Below, one piece after another: positions 46,871 to 58,247 of a stretch of 62,000 nt of DNA. Under the pieces are notes generated by a model, which was given only the letters and a program-made list of their open reading frames with translations, was not told the DNA's origin and did no database searches. This DNA comes from Gnetum montanum (taxonomy: Eukaryota > Streptophyta > Gnetopsida > Gnetales > Gnetaceae), in the NCBI GenBank assembly GCA_015680685.1, contig MNCI01005567.1, positions 481,671 through 543,670 of the forward strand. The letters run 5' to 3'. The stretch's first letter is position 1; each line of letters begins with the position of its first letter. The translations under genes and the position numbers were made by a program.

Positions 46871-47950
46871 TTAATATCATTTAAAAATAATTCACAAAAT
46901 CATCTTACAATCTTACATTCTCAATTTTACAATTCCAAAAATCCTTAATTTCTCACAATATCAAAACATCCTTAATTCCTTAAAATTTTCTCACATTTCA
47001 TCTCAGTCACATTAATGATCATCAAATATTCAATGAATATAAGATCACAAAGAAAGAATATGAAGTTTCAAGTTATTTAAAAAGTCACTTAGTAATCTAA
47101 AGAGTAACTTTGACTAGTGAATGCAAATAAAAAAACATATAGGCATGAATAAATAAACATATGAGATGCTACTTCAGCCTATCTGCTCCATTTACATTCA
47201 CAATAATGTTGTTCTTAGTGTCTCACATACAATAATAATAAATTTTGATAAAATAAAGAATATTATAGAAATTGGAAAGACACAAAGTTACCCTAGGAAA
47301 AACATCCAAGGTAAAAAAATACCTAGTAGGAAATAGCTTCCTGGATCATTATGAACATGATAGCTTCAAAATTGAAGCATAAAGAGAAATAATGACTATA
47401 ATGGAGGAGGATTGTAGTTCAAGACTTGGAAATTGTTACATTAAGGATGCTTCCTTAAGCCCCTTAAATATTACCATAGGTTACAAAAATAAACTTGAAA
47501 TATTAAGGATATAGTAATTTATTTTTGGTGATGGGATTTTCATCCCTAATAAAAGAAAATAGAAAAATGAAACCATTGAAGGAAGTAGTGATGAAGTAAA
47601 TCATGGTGGGAAGATAGAGCACATCATGATGGAGTGATAAAGCAAATCATGATGGGGAGATGGAGCAAATCATAGTGGTATCAAGGAAAATTTACCTTAA
47701 ACCATCTTACAATTCTCCCTCTTAAAGGTAAAGCTACTTAGAAGAATAATTTAGATCATTGTAGGAAATTAGATCTAAAGAAGACCAAAGGTTGATTAAT
47801 ACTAGAGAAACTTTTTGGATTTTTTAAAGTAGATAACTTATTAAAGAAAACCCTGTACTTTTTAATTTCCTTTCATATATATATTAATATTGTATTTTAA
47901 TGTGCTTTGTTCATGCATGAAAAGTTAGGCTCTTAAATACACTTATATTA
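46871..47950. other. AT-rich DNA, no gene recognised
   Basis: No convincing frame or repeat structure, apart from AATCATGATGGGGAGA-like short repeats near 47600-47670. Confidence 0.4.
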
Positions 47951-47959
47951 ATTTGACTA

Positions 47960-48640
47960 TCATGGCTAATCTTTTTCAGAGTCTAAGTGATGCTAAGATT
48001 AGTGATTAGTCTTTAAATCCCTATAGCCTCTCTTCATGGTAAATTAGTAGAAACATATTTAGCTTTAGTTGTAGACTAAGCAACACAAGATTTTTTCTAA
48101 CTTTTCTAAGAAACAACACCACTAAAGAGGTTAAACACATATCCACTAGTGGATTTCCTACTATTAATATTACCATTTCAATTTATATTAATGAAGCCAT
48201 GAAGTCCTTTGGAATCATTTTATAATAAATCCTATAACTCATAGTATCATGAGGATATCAAAAGACTCACTTTAATAAAACCCAGTGTTGTTTTCCTAGA
48301 TTAGACATATACCTACTAAGTTTTCCAATAATGTAAGCAATATTAAGTCTAGTAGACCCCATTACATATATTAAATTTCAAATAGCATAGGTATATGGAG
48401 TTTTAATCATGAGATCTTTTTCTTCTCTTATATTTGAACATTGATCAACTGAAAGTTTGATACTAGTTTCATAAGATGTAGTCATAAGCTTATAATCTTG
48501 CATATTAAATTTATTTAATACATTTTCAATGTATGTAGACTATCCAACCCAAAGCCTTTTATAAGCTAGGTATCTTTTAATTTTTATGCCCAAAGTCTTT
48601 TATCTAGCACTAGGTTCCTTCATTTCAAATTGAGAGGACA
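47960..48640 (-). pseudogene. Copia reverse transcriptase/RNase H remnant
   Basis: One minus-strand frame with stops reads FNMQDYKLMTTSYETSIKLS and KTPYTYAI, then NLIYVMGSTRLNIAYI, GKLSRYMSNLGKQHW and STTKAKYVSTNLP. These match the C-terminal RT to RNase H part of Ty1/copia Pol. In the last motif the family Glu residues (STTEAEY) are Lys. No LTR can be assigned to it with confidence. Confidence 0.82.
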
Positions 48641-48667
48641 AATGAACTTTTAACTCCTAACTAATAT

Positions 48668-48813
48668 GATGTGTTAGCCTTTGTGGTAAAAAAAATTGAT
48701 TTGGAAGCTTTAGGTTATGGGTTTGATGATGGTGGGCAATGCTAAGTTATATAAAGTTCTAATTGGACTATATATTTTAAGGTGTACCTATGTTTTACTT
48801 ATTTTGAATTCCA
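48668..48813 (+). mobile_element. tRNA-derived SINE, copy 3
   Basis: GTGTTAGCCTTTGTGGTAA (A-box region), ATGGGTTTGATGATG (B-box region, decayed), then the shared body TGGGCAATGCTAAGTTAT and tail GGTGTACCTATGTTTTACTT. Collinear with 11489-11634. Confidence 0.78.
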
Positions 48814-49870
48814 AAATGCTCTAACTTCAAATGTAGAAGTTTCATAGGTTATGAAATTTTGTATTATAAATGAAAATTAGTATTAAATATGAAACTAAAG
48901 CTCAAGCTTGATTATGTCTAAAAACATATAGGATTTATTTAATATATATTACATTTTCATAAAAATAAAGATAGAATCTACAAATTGACCAAGCAACAAT
49001 GGGAGTAATACAAATAATTCGTGTAGGTTTTTTGATGCAACATTATAGCATTATCTCATATGCATAGTCACAATATAGAAAGGAATATGTACAACTCATC
49101 TTCTAGGGCTGTTGGCCTACATAGCCTATAGTTGCATTCTTTTTGAGGGAGTTGAATCCATCTTCTAATTTTAATGCTAAGATGATGTGAACTTATGAAA
49201 AGCTTATTGATAGTACTTTGATACTTGATGAGAATTACAATTGAGAGATAGTGAGCTTCTCCATCTAGTTTATTAGATCTAATGTGGTGTAAATAAAATT
49301 TCTTCTTATCCCTTATAGTAGACCACAATTATGTTAAAACCTTTTTCATAACTAGATAATGAATATTCTTAGGATTTTGCTACACTTCCTTCCAAGAGAT
49401 TCCATTTTCTTAACAATTGCTTTCCTTAAAATTACTAATCATGATCTTATGAATCATCAAGTTTTACTTTAAATAATTTGTCTTACCTTGAGATATGCAA
49501 GTTATGTGTGTGTGTAATAAAATAGCACAAGGCTTTTGCTTGTAAAGATAATAATTATATTCATATAATAATATTAAGTAAGGTATTGGCATCCTCACAT
49601 TTAACTCTTCAAGAAGAAAAAAATTTTATACTCTTACATCATCTTTTCAAAGTTTATTGGTAAGTCTAGGTACCTAAATATCACATCTATATAAGTCTAT
49701 GAGATTATGGATTTGTGGAAACATTGTTAAAGGATTTGAGAATCATGTAAGAGACTTTGAATTTGGAATTCATATGTAGAGCTTATGAAAATAGAGAAAG
49801 TTTGAAAGCTTCATGAAACATGAAAGGAGAACTACATATATGAAATTGCTTAAAAATGCTTTAAAATTCT
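48814..49870. other. AT-rich DNA, no gene recognised
   Basis: No supported gene. A short minus-strand open frame (49068-49328) shows no recognisable domain. Confidence 0.4.
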
Positions 49871-49879
49871 TTAAAATTT

Positions 49880-50270
49880 ATTGTTGAAAATTCTGATCTT
49901 CTTGAAAACCTTTAATTCATACAATGAATAAAATCATCAAATGAAGTGATGGAGGAGTAAAAGAGAAGAAAAAAGAAAATTATAACACTCATGGCTGCTC
50001 ACTTCCTCACTAGCTTCTTGTCACTCTTCTCACTCACTCTATGAATTTGATTTAAAGGATCTTGACTTCTATTTATACTATGAAATAGAGACTTGACCCC
50101 TTCTTCATGTGAACTATAACCCCTTTACATTGTTAATTTTTTGTCATATCTTTGGCTTTTATCATTTCTTGTTGGTTTATAAAATAAAATTTTTAGTTTT
50201 TTAAACATAAGCTATGAAAATGGTAGTAATGATAAAATTTGTAATTTGTCAAAAATTTGACATCATGGTC
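49880..50270 (-). repeat. LTR-like repeat F, inverted copy
   Basis: Reverse complement of the repeat at 46430-46870, with TATA box TATAAATA on the minus strand (50070-50077). Together with the forward copy it forms an inverted pair about 3 kb apart. Confidence 0.6.
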
Positions 50271-50539
50271 AAATAAGCCTTTGACCCTTAGATTAAAACC
50301 TAATTGAAAGTGAGGATTGATGGTTGTAGACTTACACTTGTATGATCTTCTCAAGTAACCCCTTGAGTTGGTTGAGGACTTATCATCCTACTTAGATGCT
50401 AACACCACCAATTTGAGAGGCATAGACTTAACTCATCTTTTGATTAATTGTCAATAACCAAAAGGTCTCTAGCTTGAGATAGTAATGCTACCATTTTTTG
50501 AGTTAAAAGCACAAGGAAATATTCATTGCTCATATCTCC

Positions 50540-51130
50540 ATTACCTCATCCTCTATTTTTTAAATTTTTAATATTTTTTTTATTTTTAGTTATTTATTTA
50601 TTTATTTTTAAAATGAGGACAGTGTCATAACTTAGAGAAAAACAGTTTCTTGGAGATGCTTAAAGTTCTATGTTAGCACCTAGAGTCCTTGACATGTACT
50701 TGATGAGTTAAATTGCTCATCTATGAGCGTAATGTAATAAGTATGGGTTTATGAAATCATGAATCTCCTCTGATCAATGTGATTAGGCAAAGCAAGTATA
50801 AACATAATAATCCAACTTCATCGATCAAGACCCATCCTATTGGTTATGAGATCTCTTAATGACACACCCTTTTTAAAACTATAACCAAGCACACATGTAG
50901 GTTTTTATAGCTTACATCTTAAAGACTAGGCTCACCAAAACCTTCCATGCATTCAATAGCAATAGCTTCTCCACTTGTGGTGTAGCATTAAGCTTTTCAT
51001 TAAATATATGTTTCATTCACCAACTATGATTAAAGAAAAGTATATGGATGAAATTGTATTGTGTGTGCATTTAACTACTTTTTGAATGTAGAAATGCTAT
51101 TCATATCAACATTTTAGGTTCTTCTCTTCT
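50540..51130. repeat. Dispersed repeat shared with 40690-41300
   Basis: Similar word order in the same orientation as 40690-41300. It starts in a T-rich stretch and has ATCGATCAAGACCCAT, TTAATGACACACCC and AACCAAGCACAC. Unclassified. Confidence 0.5.
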
Positions 51131-51804
51131 CAATGATTTTAAGTAAGATGCAAATTACCTTATGAATTTGATCCTAATAGATCCATGGATATAATAACCC
51201 ATATAAATCATCAACATCTCCATCCAAATAAAGGTAAGACAAATGCTGGATTATGAACTACTTCAAGTCATCACAAGTGTAGATTTGGATCCATAAACAA
51301 AAAAGCATATACCTCCTTCTCCTAGGATAATTTATGTTATAGTAATGAAAGCCCTGAGAAGAAGGTCCTACTTGCTTTTCAATATGTATGTGCATATATT
51401 CTTGCTCCACAATTATATAATAAATCTCTCACTTCTTAAAAGTAACATACTCTAACTATTTGGACAACATGAGTTCTTAATGTGTAAATTCTTGGTGAAG
51501 CCTTGATTGGACAAAGCCTTCTCAAAGATGGTAGATGCAACCTTTTTAGATTTTTTACAAAATCATTCATGTGCATTGCATCGTCATCCTAATTTATCTT
51601 GATGAAATTTCAACACAATGAAAGGTTCTTATTCATTTACCATGTTTGTAAACATGATTTGAACTAATAGAGATTTCTTTTTTAATTCATTCACATTGTT
51701 CAATTCCACCATGATTGCTTTAGATCTTTATTCCTTATAAAATTAATAACTAAAAAAGGAAAGTTATTAATATGCAAGTAAAACAAAGTAATTCACAAAC
51801 ACCT
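51131..51804 (-). other. Leader-side remnant next to LTR D3
   Basis: AT-rich, no frame. It lies between the primer-binding site of D3 and the dispersed repeat; the gag expected here is missing or unrecognisable. Confidence 0.35.
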
Positions 51805-51822
51805 CTTCTAACAATAGTACCA
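51805..51822 (-). promoter_or_regulatory. Decayed Asp-tRNA primer-binding site
   Basis: On the minus strand TGGTACTATTGTTAGAAG lies beside the LTR. It aligns with TGGCGCCGTTGCCGGGGA with every difference a C-to-T or G-to-A transition. It shows that D3 is a 5' LTR of a minus-strand element. Confidence 0.7.
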
Positions 51823-51823
51823 A

Positions 51824-52984
51824 TGATAGGGACTCCTCTATCTGAGACTATAAGAGGTTTATCAATGGTATGCATAGAAAGCTAGTTGTAAATATTGAAT
51901 ATAATAGAAATGTAAGTTACAAAGTTTATGTATGTATATTGTTGCATTTAATAAATTAAAATGTTATAATATATATAACACATATGTAGGAACCTATGTT
52001 ACCATGGTAGAAAAATGATATTTTTATAAATTTTATGTATTTTATAAATGTAAAGAATAATAAAATAATTAAAATTCATTGTAATTCCTTGTGGGATAAG
52101 TGCAAAAATTGTACAAAAAAGAGAAATAAAATATATCTTCATGTCATAATCCCCCATGTGATAGTTAAAATCAAACATACACATAAATTATGTTGCAATT
52201 CATTATGGGACAGGTGTAACACTTATACATAAAAGTCAAAAGATCTCCTCAGTTAGACCCTTGATAATCCAATACCATTATAGAAAAGTATGACCTCCTT
52301 AGATAAGGTTGAATCATTGTAGGTTCCACAAAATGATGCTAATCTTTCTAAGATAATTAATTTAATTATAATTTTTTAATCTACCAAATAAATTCATTAA
52401 GAGGATATCATCATCAAGGTTTAATAAAATTAGAAAATCAAACTAAGCTTTATTTATTGTGCAAATAATTGATTGTGCATAAGCAAAATAGTTCTAGTTA
52501 TGAAAGCATAATGGCACTCCAACAAAGTTTCATTGCACAGTAAAGCAACAACTCAAAAATGGAATGGAAAATAAATTGTATACTTACCCAAGAAGGAAAA
52601 TCTATTTACATAAATAAAATTCTAAAAAATAAATTATCCCCTTTAGGCTTTCTCCCTAGGGTATTGATAGTTTTTGGCTATGCAAAAGAGGTGGTTCATT
52701 ACTACCAAGATGGTGAGACTAGGGTGGTGTTGTAGTCGGAGTGGCAATACTAGGATGGTGAAGCACTAGGGGCAACATCACTAGGGTCATGTCATCAAGG
52801 TGGTTGCACTAGTGCTCTGTCACCAAGAATGTATCACTAGGGATTTTCTACCAAGGATGTGCCACTAGGAGGCTATCACCACACTTAAAAATAAGCCTTA
52901 ACTACAAAGTTAAATGTGCATAAAGAGTTCCATGCATTCAAAGGCTTACAAAGGAATACAAAATTACTATTGGACACCTCATCA
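51824..52984 (-). repeat. Third D-family LTR (D3), 5' LTR of another element
   Basis: Plus-strand start TGATAGGGACTCC, end ACACCTCATCA. It is related to D1 and D2 over the first 450 bp and at the end. The central part is replaced by a minisatellite (52690-52880). The matching 3' LTR was not found to its left. Confidence 0.7.
52690..52880. repeat. Short-period minisatellite inside LTR D3
   Basis: Irregular repeats of CACTAGGGTGGTG/CATCAAGGTGG-like words (for example GAGACTAGGGTGGTG, CATCACTAGGGTCATG, GTATCACTAGGG). Absent from D1 and D2. Confidence 0.65.
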
Positions 52985-53700
52985 ATGAGTTCTAAAAGTA
53001 TCATTAAGAGAATTATAAAGTGTTCTTAGTAACATTTTGAAGATAATAAACTATTTTCTAATTATAATATCCCACTTATGTCTAATGTACTCAAATGTAG
53101 AACATTATAGGAAAATGTCATGTTTATCTTTAATGATATTTGCAAGAATTTTAAGCCATCTATCTATTTTAACTCTTAAATCATGCTATTCATGTTGTAC
53201 TAATCATACATCACAAATGGTAAGGAGTAACAACAAATAAATAGTTCACATTTGAATTAAGACATCCCTTAATACTATTCAAATAGAAATGTTTGTTTTC
53301 TTCTATATTTTTCTAAAGTTTTTAAACTATTGCTTATTTAACTAATTTATGAACATGCTTATGGTTACAATAAAAAATAAGAATAAATATTATTCCCTTG
53401 AATATTATATTTATTAAGTCATGGAATTCCCTCATAAAAACATGCTTTATTTTAGGTTTTATTAATTAATTTTTGGAGTATTTTTTAAATGATAGTTCAA
53501 AAAGATTATGAGTGTAGGCTATAAATTGATAAATAGCTTAACTTCTATGAACATTAGCTTTGCTTTAAGAAGCATAATATCCAATTATATCTATCTTTTC
53601 ACTTTGAATGTATGATAGAAAAAGCTTATCAATTTCTTTTATTTGTTAAACTAGGACCTTATGCAACATACTTATGAAGAATAATTTGTTGAATAATAAC
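52985..53700. other. AT-rich DNA, no gene recognised
   Basis: No supported coding region or repeat family. Confidence 0.4.
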
Positions 53701-53810
53701 AAAGTGCTAGCCTAGTGGTAAGACTCTTGATTTGAAAGCTTCAAGTCATGGATTTGATTCTCATGGAAAATGCTAAGTTATAAAGTTCTAATTGAACTAT
53801 ATTACGATTC
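53701..53810 (+). mobile_element. tRNA-derived SINE, copy 4 (3' truncated)
   Basis: GCTAGCCTAGTGGTAAGACT is a near-canonical A box. GGATTTGATTC stands at the B-box position, followed by AATGCTAAGTTATAAAGTTC as in copies 2 and 3. The GGTGTAC tail is lacking. Confidence 0.78.
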
Positions 53811-53939
53811 TTTTAGGGTTTCAACACACAATAGTTTGTTGAATAATGACATGATAGAGTTACCTTTGGATATTCCAAGCTAGAATAGATTCCTTTTTAG
53901 CATTGCTTTCTAAAAGAAATAAGGCTTTCATGCCACCTT

Positions 53940-54300
53940 TAACTCTTTATGTAATTTTGGCTAAGAGGGCAACTACCATTCATAGATTGGCAATGCTAAA
54001 TAATATTTTTTCCATAATGCTTTAGAGAGAGCTGATGGGTAATACTAGAAAATATTTTATCCATAACACTAGATGGAGAGGTTATTAAATAAGATTTCAT
54101 TTTGGCCGAGAGGCCAACTATCAATCATAGATTGGTAATGCTAATTAATATTTTGTCCATAAGACTCCACTGAGAGCTTAAATAATATTCCATATATAAT
54201 GATAGGGGGAGAGGTTATAAAAATAATAATATTTCATCCATAACATTCCAAGGAGAGCCTATCTACTAAATAATATTTTATCCATAACACTAACATATTT
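53940..54300 (+). repeat. ~50-60-bp tandem repeat array
   Basis: Four to five units around TAATATTTTATCCATAACACT with GAGAGCT/GAGAGGTTAT linkers, preceded by GAGGCCAACTATCAATCATAGATTGG. Inverted relative to 10440-10600. Confidence 0.7.
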
Positions 54301-55260
54301 GCTACTAGTAATCTATGGCTTCAATATTTATGTTTTCTTATTGTAATGCACTAGGAACAAATTTTGGAAGGGCACAAGAGTATGTATGTAGCACAAGATG
54401 TAGTACTAAACTTGGAATTATTTATACTTCTCATCATGCAATCATAGCTATCTAACCAAAATTATTATAGAAACTTTGATAATTTTTAATACAATAGATG
54501 AATTAAATATCCTAAACCCTATTCTCTCAAGTTATGTTAATATCTATTGTATAGAAACTTTGAATTATGTCAATATCCTAAACCCTATTAATACATTTAT
54601 GTTAATATAGAAACTTTGAATTATGTTGTTCTATTTTTGTATATCAAGTTTTACTCTAAATGATGATAAAAAGCATTTGTTGCAACACTTTTATTGAATT
54701 TGAAATTGCAACATTAACACCATAAATGTAAATTGAGTTGGTGTTTAATGCATCTACTCTTCAAATTCATCAATAAAAATTCCTTAAAAAGTAGAAGAAA
54801 TATAACATCCTTATTTTAGACATGTAAAATTATTAAATAAAATTCTATCTTGCCCATTTGTAAACTAAATGAATACCACTTTGTAAGGTTTTTCGATGCA
54901 GATAACAATATGTTAAGAATTTTAACATTTTTTTAGGTGTCTTCAAAACTTATTTCAAATTATTGAATCATGGACCTTAGAAAAATCTGCAAAGCAAATA
55001 AAATATCTCTTGTATGGAACTTTTTATTCCATCTCTAAGACATTTTAAAATGTTGAGATAGTTTATGGTACATTATTCCCTCATAAATTTAGTTAAAAAA
55101 TTGCAAGTATCATACTTTCTTTCATCCATGGTCCATCTTTAAAATATAGAATCTAGAGTAGTAATCATAATATTGATGATTACAATTAATATATTACTAT
55201 TTAAATTTACTAAATAAAAAATCCATAGATTTATAGAAGTTTAAAACTCAGAATCTATAA
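54301..55260. other. AT-rich DNA, no gene recognised
   Basis: Small internal duplications (TATAGAAACTTTGAATTATG three times near 54550-54630) but no coding frame. Confidence 0.4.
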
Positions 55261-55369
55261 CGTGAGGTTACCCAGACCTGTACCACACTCCAACACCTCA
55301 TTAACCAAATCAACTATGACTAAGCAAGAATGCAATATATCCTCTGGCGTTCAGTTTATTTGTGAATTT

Positions 55370-55570
55370 TATAACGAGAATGATGAACGTTCTCATCGCG
55401 TAGTAGTAAGCTATCCTTGTTATGCATATGCTATGTGGCATACAACAATACTATGCATCAAAAGAATCCGATTCGTGGAAGCGAGGAATCGAGGATTCGT
55501 GATTCTGAACGTGTTGGGTACGTGTGCCTCAAAAAAAAGTGGGGACGGGTTCGTAGGCGGGGACGTGATA
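55370..55570 (+). other. CpG-containing fragment, possible promoter relic
   Basis: Short matches in the same orientation to the region upstream of nepenthesin gene 2: GATGAACGTTCTCATCG against AATGAATGTTCTCATTG (58100), and CAACAATACTAT (identical at 58248-58259). A G-rich stretch GGGGACGGGTTCG follows. It may be a degraded third copy of the promoter, or terminal sequence of the hAT remnant. Confidence 0.35.
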
Positions 55571-55959
55571 GAGAAAATTTAAATATATTAATTTTTTTAA
55601 AAATCTCATATATCATATAAAAAACGTTGTAGAATATAGAACAAGTACAATGTAAATTCAAAATATTGTGAATGCTTAAAAATTGCATAAAAGATTGCAA
55701 TGAAACATTAAGTATTGAGTCTCATGTGTATTATAAAATATTTTAGCATTATCATATATATATATATATGATAAAGAGTTTCTTGCCAAAGCTTAGAAAT
55801 TGTCACATTGTTCAAATTCTAATTTTAACCTATATTTTCTCCTTGCTCTACTCTAAAAAGTAAATTTGTAGCTCTAATCTAAAGAGTAAATTTGTAAAAC
55901 CTGCTTCATTTTGTTCTATGTCATTAATATCATTTGCATGACAATCATCTTCATCAAGG

Positions 55960-56620
55960 ATTGAATCATCAATATTAAGATTCATTGCTCCAGGAACATT
56001 AACTAAGTCAGTAGAATAACTTTCTCTATCATCAACTATTGGAACATCATCATTTTCTAGATTAGCATCCTAACAAAGAATAGGTGATTGTCTATATTTT
56101 ATTTCCTTTCTTTCTTCCAATCTAATCATGCTATGAAGAGATACTAATTTTTCAACTTTTTTTGGAGTTAGATTATTTCTTTTGATCTGATAAATGAAAA
56201 AATATGTTGACCAATTTTTTTCAAAAAAAGATGCAACCTACATAAATGATAAAAATAAGAATAAATTTTTGCATTGTTAAAAANNNNNNNNNNNNNNNNN
56301 NNNNNNNNNNNNNNNNNNNNNNNNNNNNNNNNNNNNNNNNNNNNNNNNNNNNNNNNNNNNNNNNNNNNNNNNNNNNNNNNNNNNNNNNNNNNNNNNNNNN
56401 NNNNNNNNNNNNNNNNNNNNNNNNNNNNNNNNNNNNATTTAAATACTTTTATATGTCCTTTAGTAAATTGAAGCCTATTCTTACATCAAAATAAAAATCG
56501 TCACAAGGCCTTGTTGGATTTAATGCATATTCAACCATATTCTTAATATTTAATGCATATGCAGCCATATGCAATGGGGTATTTATAGCATTCATCTTTT
56601 TAGAATCAATGGAAATAACA
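55960..56620 (-). pseudogene. hAT-family transposase, C-terminal remnant
   Basis: The minus strand, right of the gap (56437-56620), reads KKMNAINTPLHMAAYALNI. Left of the gap (about 56225 to 55930) it reads SFFEKNWSTYFFIYQIKRNN, then LTPKKVEKLVSLHSMIRLEE and an acidic tail. NWS..FI..K.RN.L....EKLV..H...RL is the conserved C-terminal (dimerisation) signature of plant hAT (DUF659-type) transposases. A stop lies in the tail. The N-terminal zinc finger and catalytic parts are not visible. It is domesticated or dead; the stop and missing parts favour dead. Confidence 0.75.
56284..56436. other. Assembly gap (153 N) inside the hAT remnant
   Basis: N run with transposase-like sequence on both sides. 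Confidence 0.98.
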
Positions 56621-58247
56621 GAGCATTATAAAAATCAAGAGAGGTATCAATTTCTATAGCATATTTTCATAAATTACATAAATTTCTTATCTTTATCAAC
56701 ATAAAAAATGAAATCAACAATAGGTTGTGCCAATAAAGTTTATCAGATTTTTACACCAAGAATCCCTTCCCCACCACCATTTTCACAGGGCTCTATTTGC
56801 TTCTGCGCTATTAATAATGCTCTCGGCAAGTTCACGACATGTTTTGGACTTATGGGCTTGCTTTATAAAGTTGGGATAGCAGGGGATTCAAATGTGGGTC
56901 TTTGGAGTTTTCGAATTTGTTGTGGGTTGAGTTCATGCCTCTTGCATGTTTGACTGTAGATGTTGACTAGGGCTTCATAAAAAGATTTGGGAAGGATATG
57001 GTGCTGAAATTTTGTTTGAACTTTGAACAAATGTATGCTTTAAACTATTCTATTTGCACTTGCAGAGGGAGAGAGGCCTGAAAGCAGTTTTAATGACTGG
57101 CTGGAATCACGACCACAGGTTGTGCTTTTATGACTGGCTGGCCGAAATCACGGCTGTTACCTGAAACCAGAGACGCAACATGAGATGGCCATGGCCCATG
57201 AATAAAAATACGCAACCAATCCACTAAATAAAAATCTTTTCTCTAAAATCATCTCAATAAACTAAAACGAAAAATAAAGATAAGTTAAATCTAAGCAAAA
57301 TAGGCAACTCAATTGATACAAAAATCCACTAAAATCCACTACTAAAAATCAGACCGGAACATGTTCTCACGCAAACTGGAAGAGCAAGACGGAAGGAGAA
57401 GAAAAGCGGATTTCGTGCTCACGAATCAGGATAGAGGATAGAGATGGAGAGAAATCTTTACAGCAACGAGGAAAAGAAGCGGAAAATAACAAGTGAGAAC
57501 CAAGAGCGAACTTTGGGCGCAAAAATTGTGCACTAAGATTACAAAGGTAAAACATGTAGCGCTCGCATTTAAAAAACGGAAGAAATATCATCCAAATTTT
57601 GTAACAACAAAAACTAGAAGTATGGATCGAAGAGAACCGCTCGCAATGCGTGCTTACGCAGGCTCGGCAAGCCCGTCCAGATTGCGCTAGAAGGAAACGA
57701 TCGAATTTTCTGAAAAATATAGAATAATAAAGTATAGAATGATAGATGTGCAGTGCATTCTGTAAAGGTAACAACTCATTCTCTAAACATCAACAGATAA
57801 ATCCGATAAGGCAAACCTCCTACCCAGTCACCCAAATCAAACTGGGCAGACGAGACCCCTACATCAAAAAAAATGTTCATCGTCTTCTTCATCATTGCCT
57901 GCAAATGAAAAATGAAGCAAAAAAATTTTAAAGCTGAAAGAGAAACAAAGCGTTTGGAGAGTGCGGAAGCATCCAAATCCTTATCAATGGCGGAACAGGA
58001 GGAGCGTCTGTAGATTAAAGGTATTGGACGCGGATGCAATTTGGAGGAAACAGGTAAGATTTGATGCGATTTGTAGTAAAAATAGGTAAGATATTAATCG
58101 ACAATGAATGTTCTCATTGAAAAGTTGAAAAATCCAAAAAAAATTATAATTTACGTACCCAATGCGGATTTTACACGCTTCGTGTGTCCGAATCCACCGC
58201 GAACGGTTCGTGAGATTTTCTTGTGAATCGCGAATCTCCGGCGCATA
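56621..58247. other. Intergenic DNA upstream of nepenthesin gene 2
   Basis: Less AT-rich than the surrounding repeats. Two open frames (56708-56953 plus, 57367-57774 minus) show no recognisable domain. A short direct duplication of AATGACTGGCTGG-AATCACG lies near 57090-57160. No firm feature. Confidence 0.4.

Noticed and set aside
51824-52984. D3 as the partner LTR of D2 (one element 44573-52984)
   Set aside because: D2 has gag and protease on its left and shares a target duplication with D1; D3 has its own primer-binding site on the left, so they belong to different elements.
56246-56494. Frames running through the second N run
   Set aside because: Undefined bases; flanking sequence codes for a hAT remnant on the other strand.
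56708-56953. 81-codon plus-strand frame as a small gene
   Set aside because: No recognisable domain, composition typical of chance frames, and no promoter evidence.
57367-57774. 135-codon minus-strand frame as a gene
   Set aside because: Phe/Ser/Cys-rich without a domain; reads as the complement of purine-rich non-coding DNA.
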